A stretch of DNA of 13,196 bases, from NCBI GenBank assembly GCA_032250895.1, contig JAVVEZ010000090.1, positions 1 through 13,196 of the forward strand. Direction: 5' to 3'. Source of the stretch: JAVVEZ01 sp032250895 (GTDB taxonomy: Bacteria; Pseudomonadota; Gammaproteobacteria; Pseudomonadales; Pseudohongiellaceae). This document shows positions 13,134 to 13,196 of this stretch, piece after piece (positions within the stretch are counted from its first letter, which is position 1; the number at the start of each line of letters is the position of its first letter). Both the position numbers and the translations under genes were made by a program. Below the pieces are notes generated by a model, which was not told the DNA's origin, searched no databases, and saw nothing but the letters and a program-made list of their open reading frames with translations.

Positions 13134-13196
13134 AATAGGAAGGACATCCACTTTTCCCAGTCCCAGATTTCTCATCACCAATCTCGGCTCATTCGC

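Noticed and set aside
1..13196. CRISPR arrays, tRNA or rRNA genes, transposases
   Set aside because: None seen on reading both strands; the only repeats are the short ones listed.

Overview
The window (about 13.2 kb, GC-rich at roughly 55-57% by eye) looks like a chromosomal segment of a gammaproteobacterium. Evidence for that placement is protein character only: an EmrAB-type tripartite efflux pair, a MarR regulator and an N-type rotary ATPase operon like those scattered through Proteobacteria. Species cannot be named from the sequence.

Layout. Positions 1-417 hold no convincing gene. They contain a long imperfect palindrome (51-219) that could fold into one large hairpin, a small perfect hairpin (220-237), and a 16-base direct repeat with 17-base period (319-351) just upstream of a plausible sigma70 promoter. 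Three plus-strand genes follow: a membrane-anchored protein of unknown function (418-1113), a 73-residue helical protein of unknown function (1225-1446), and a dimeric all-alpha dUTPase (1467-2123). From 2095 to 13094 everything is on the minus strand. Read in transcription order these are marR (13094-12606), an emrA-like adaptor (12560-11532), an emrB-like DHA2 transporter (11511-10012), an exported metallo-beta-lactamase-fold hydrolase (9940-9038), then the nine-gene cluster atpD-C-Q-R-B-E-F-A-G (8922-2095). The dUTPase and atpG converge and overlap by 29 bases.

How the genes work together. The atp cluster has the gene order and the two hallmark extra membrane genes (atpQ, atpR) of the N-ATPase family, a second rotary ATPase usually found beside a normal F-type enzyme. 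It lacks a separate delta gene; the atpF product instead carries a delta-like C-terminal part. Its c subunit has two carboxylates (E30 and E63) plus an E-S-T-x-x-Y ligand set, so the coupling ion (Na+ or H+) is a real question. Most neighbouring atp genes overlap by a few bases, suggesting one tightly coupled transcript. MarR, EmrA and EmrB form a classical self-regulated drug or solvent efflux operon; no outer-membrane TolC-type gene is in the window. The hydrolase has its own candidate promoter and may be independent of both neighbours.

The items most worth a second look are the 51-219 hairpin, where all seven clear transition differences between the arms are G-U compatible in one strand direction only, the N-ATPase c-ring ligand set and b-delta fusion, an AT-rich patch inside the dUTPase gene, and a marR promoter whose -10 box sits almost on the start codon.
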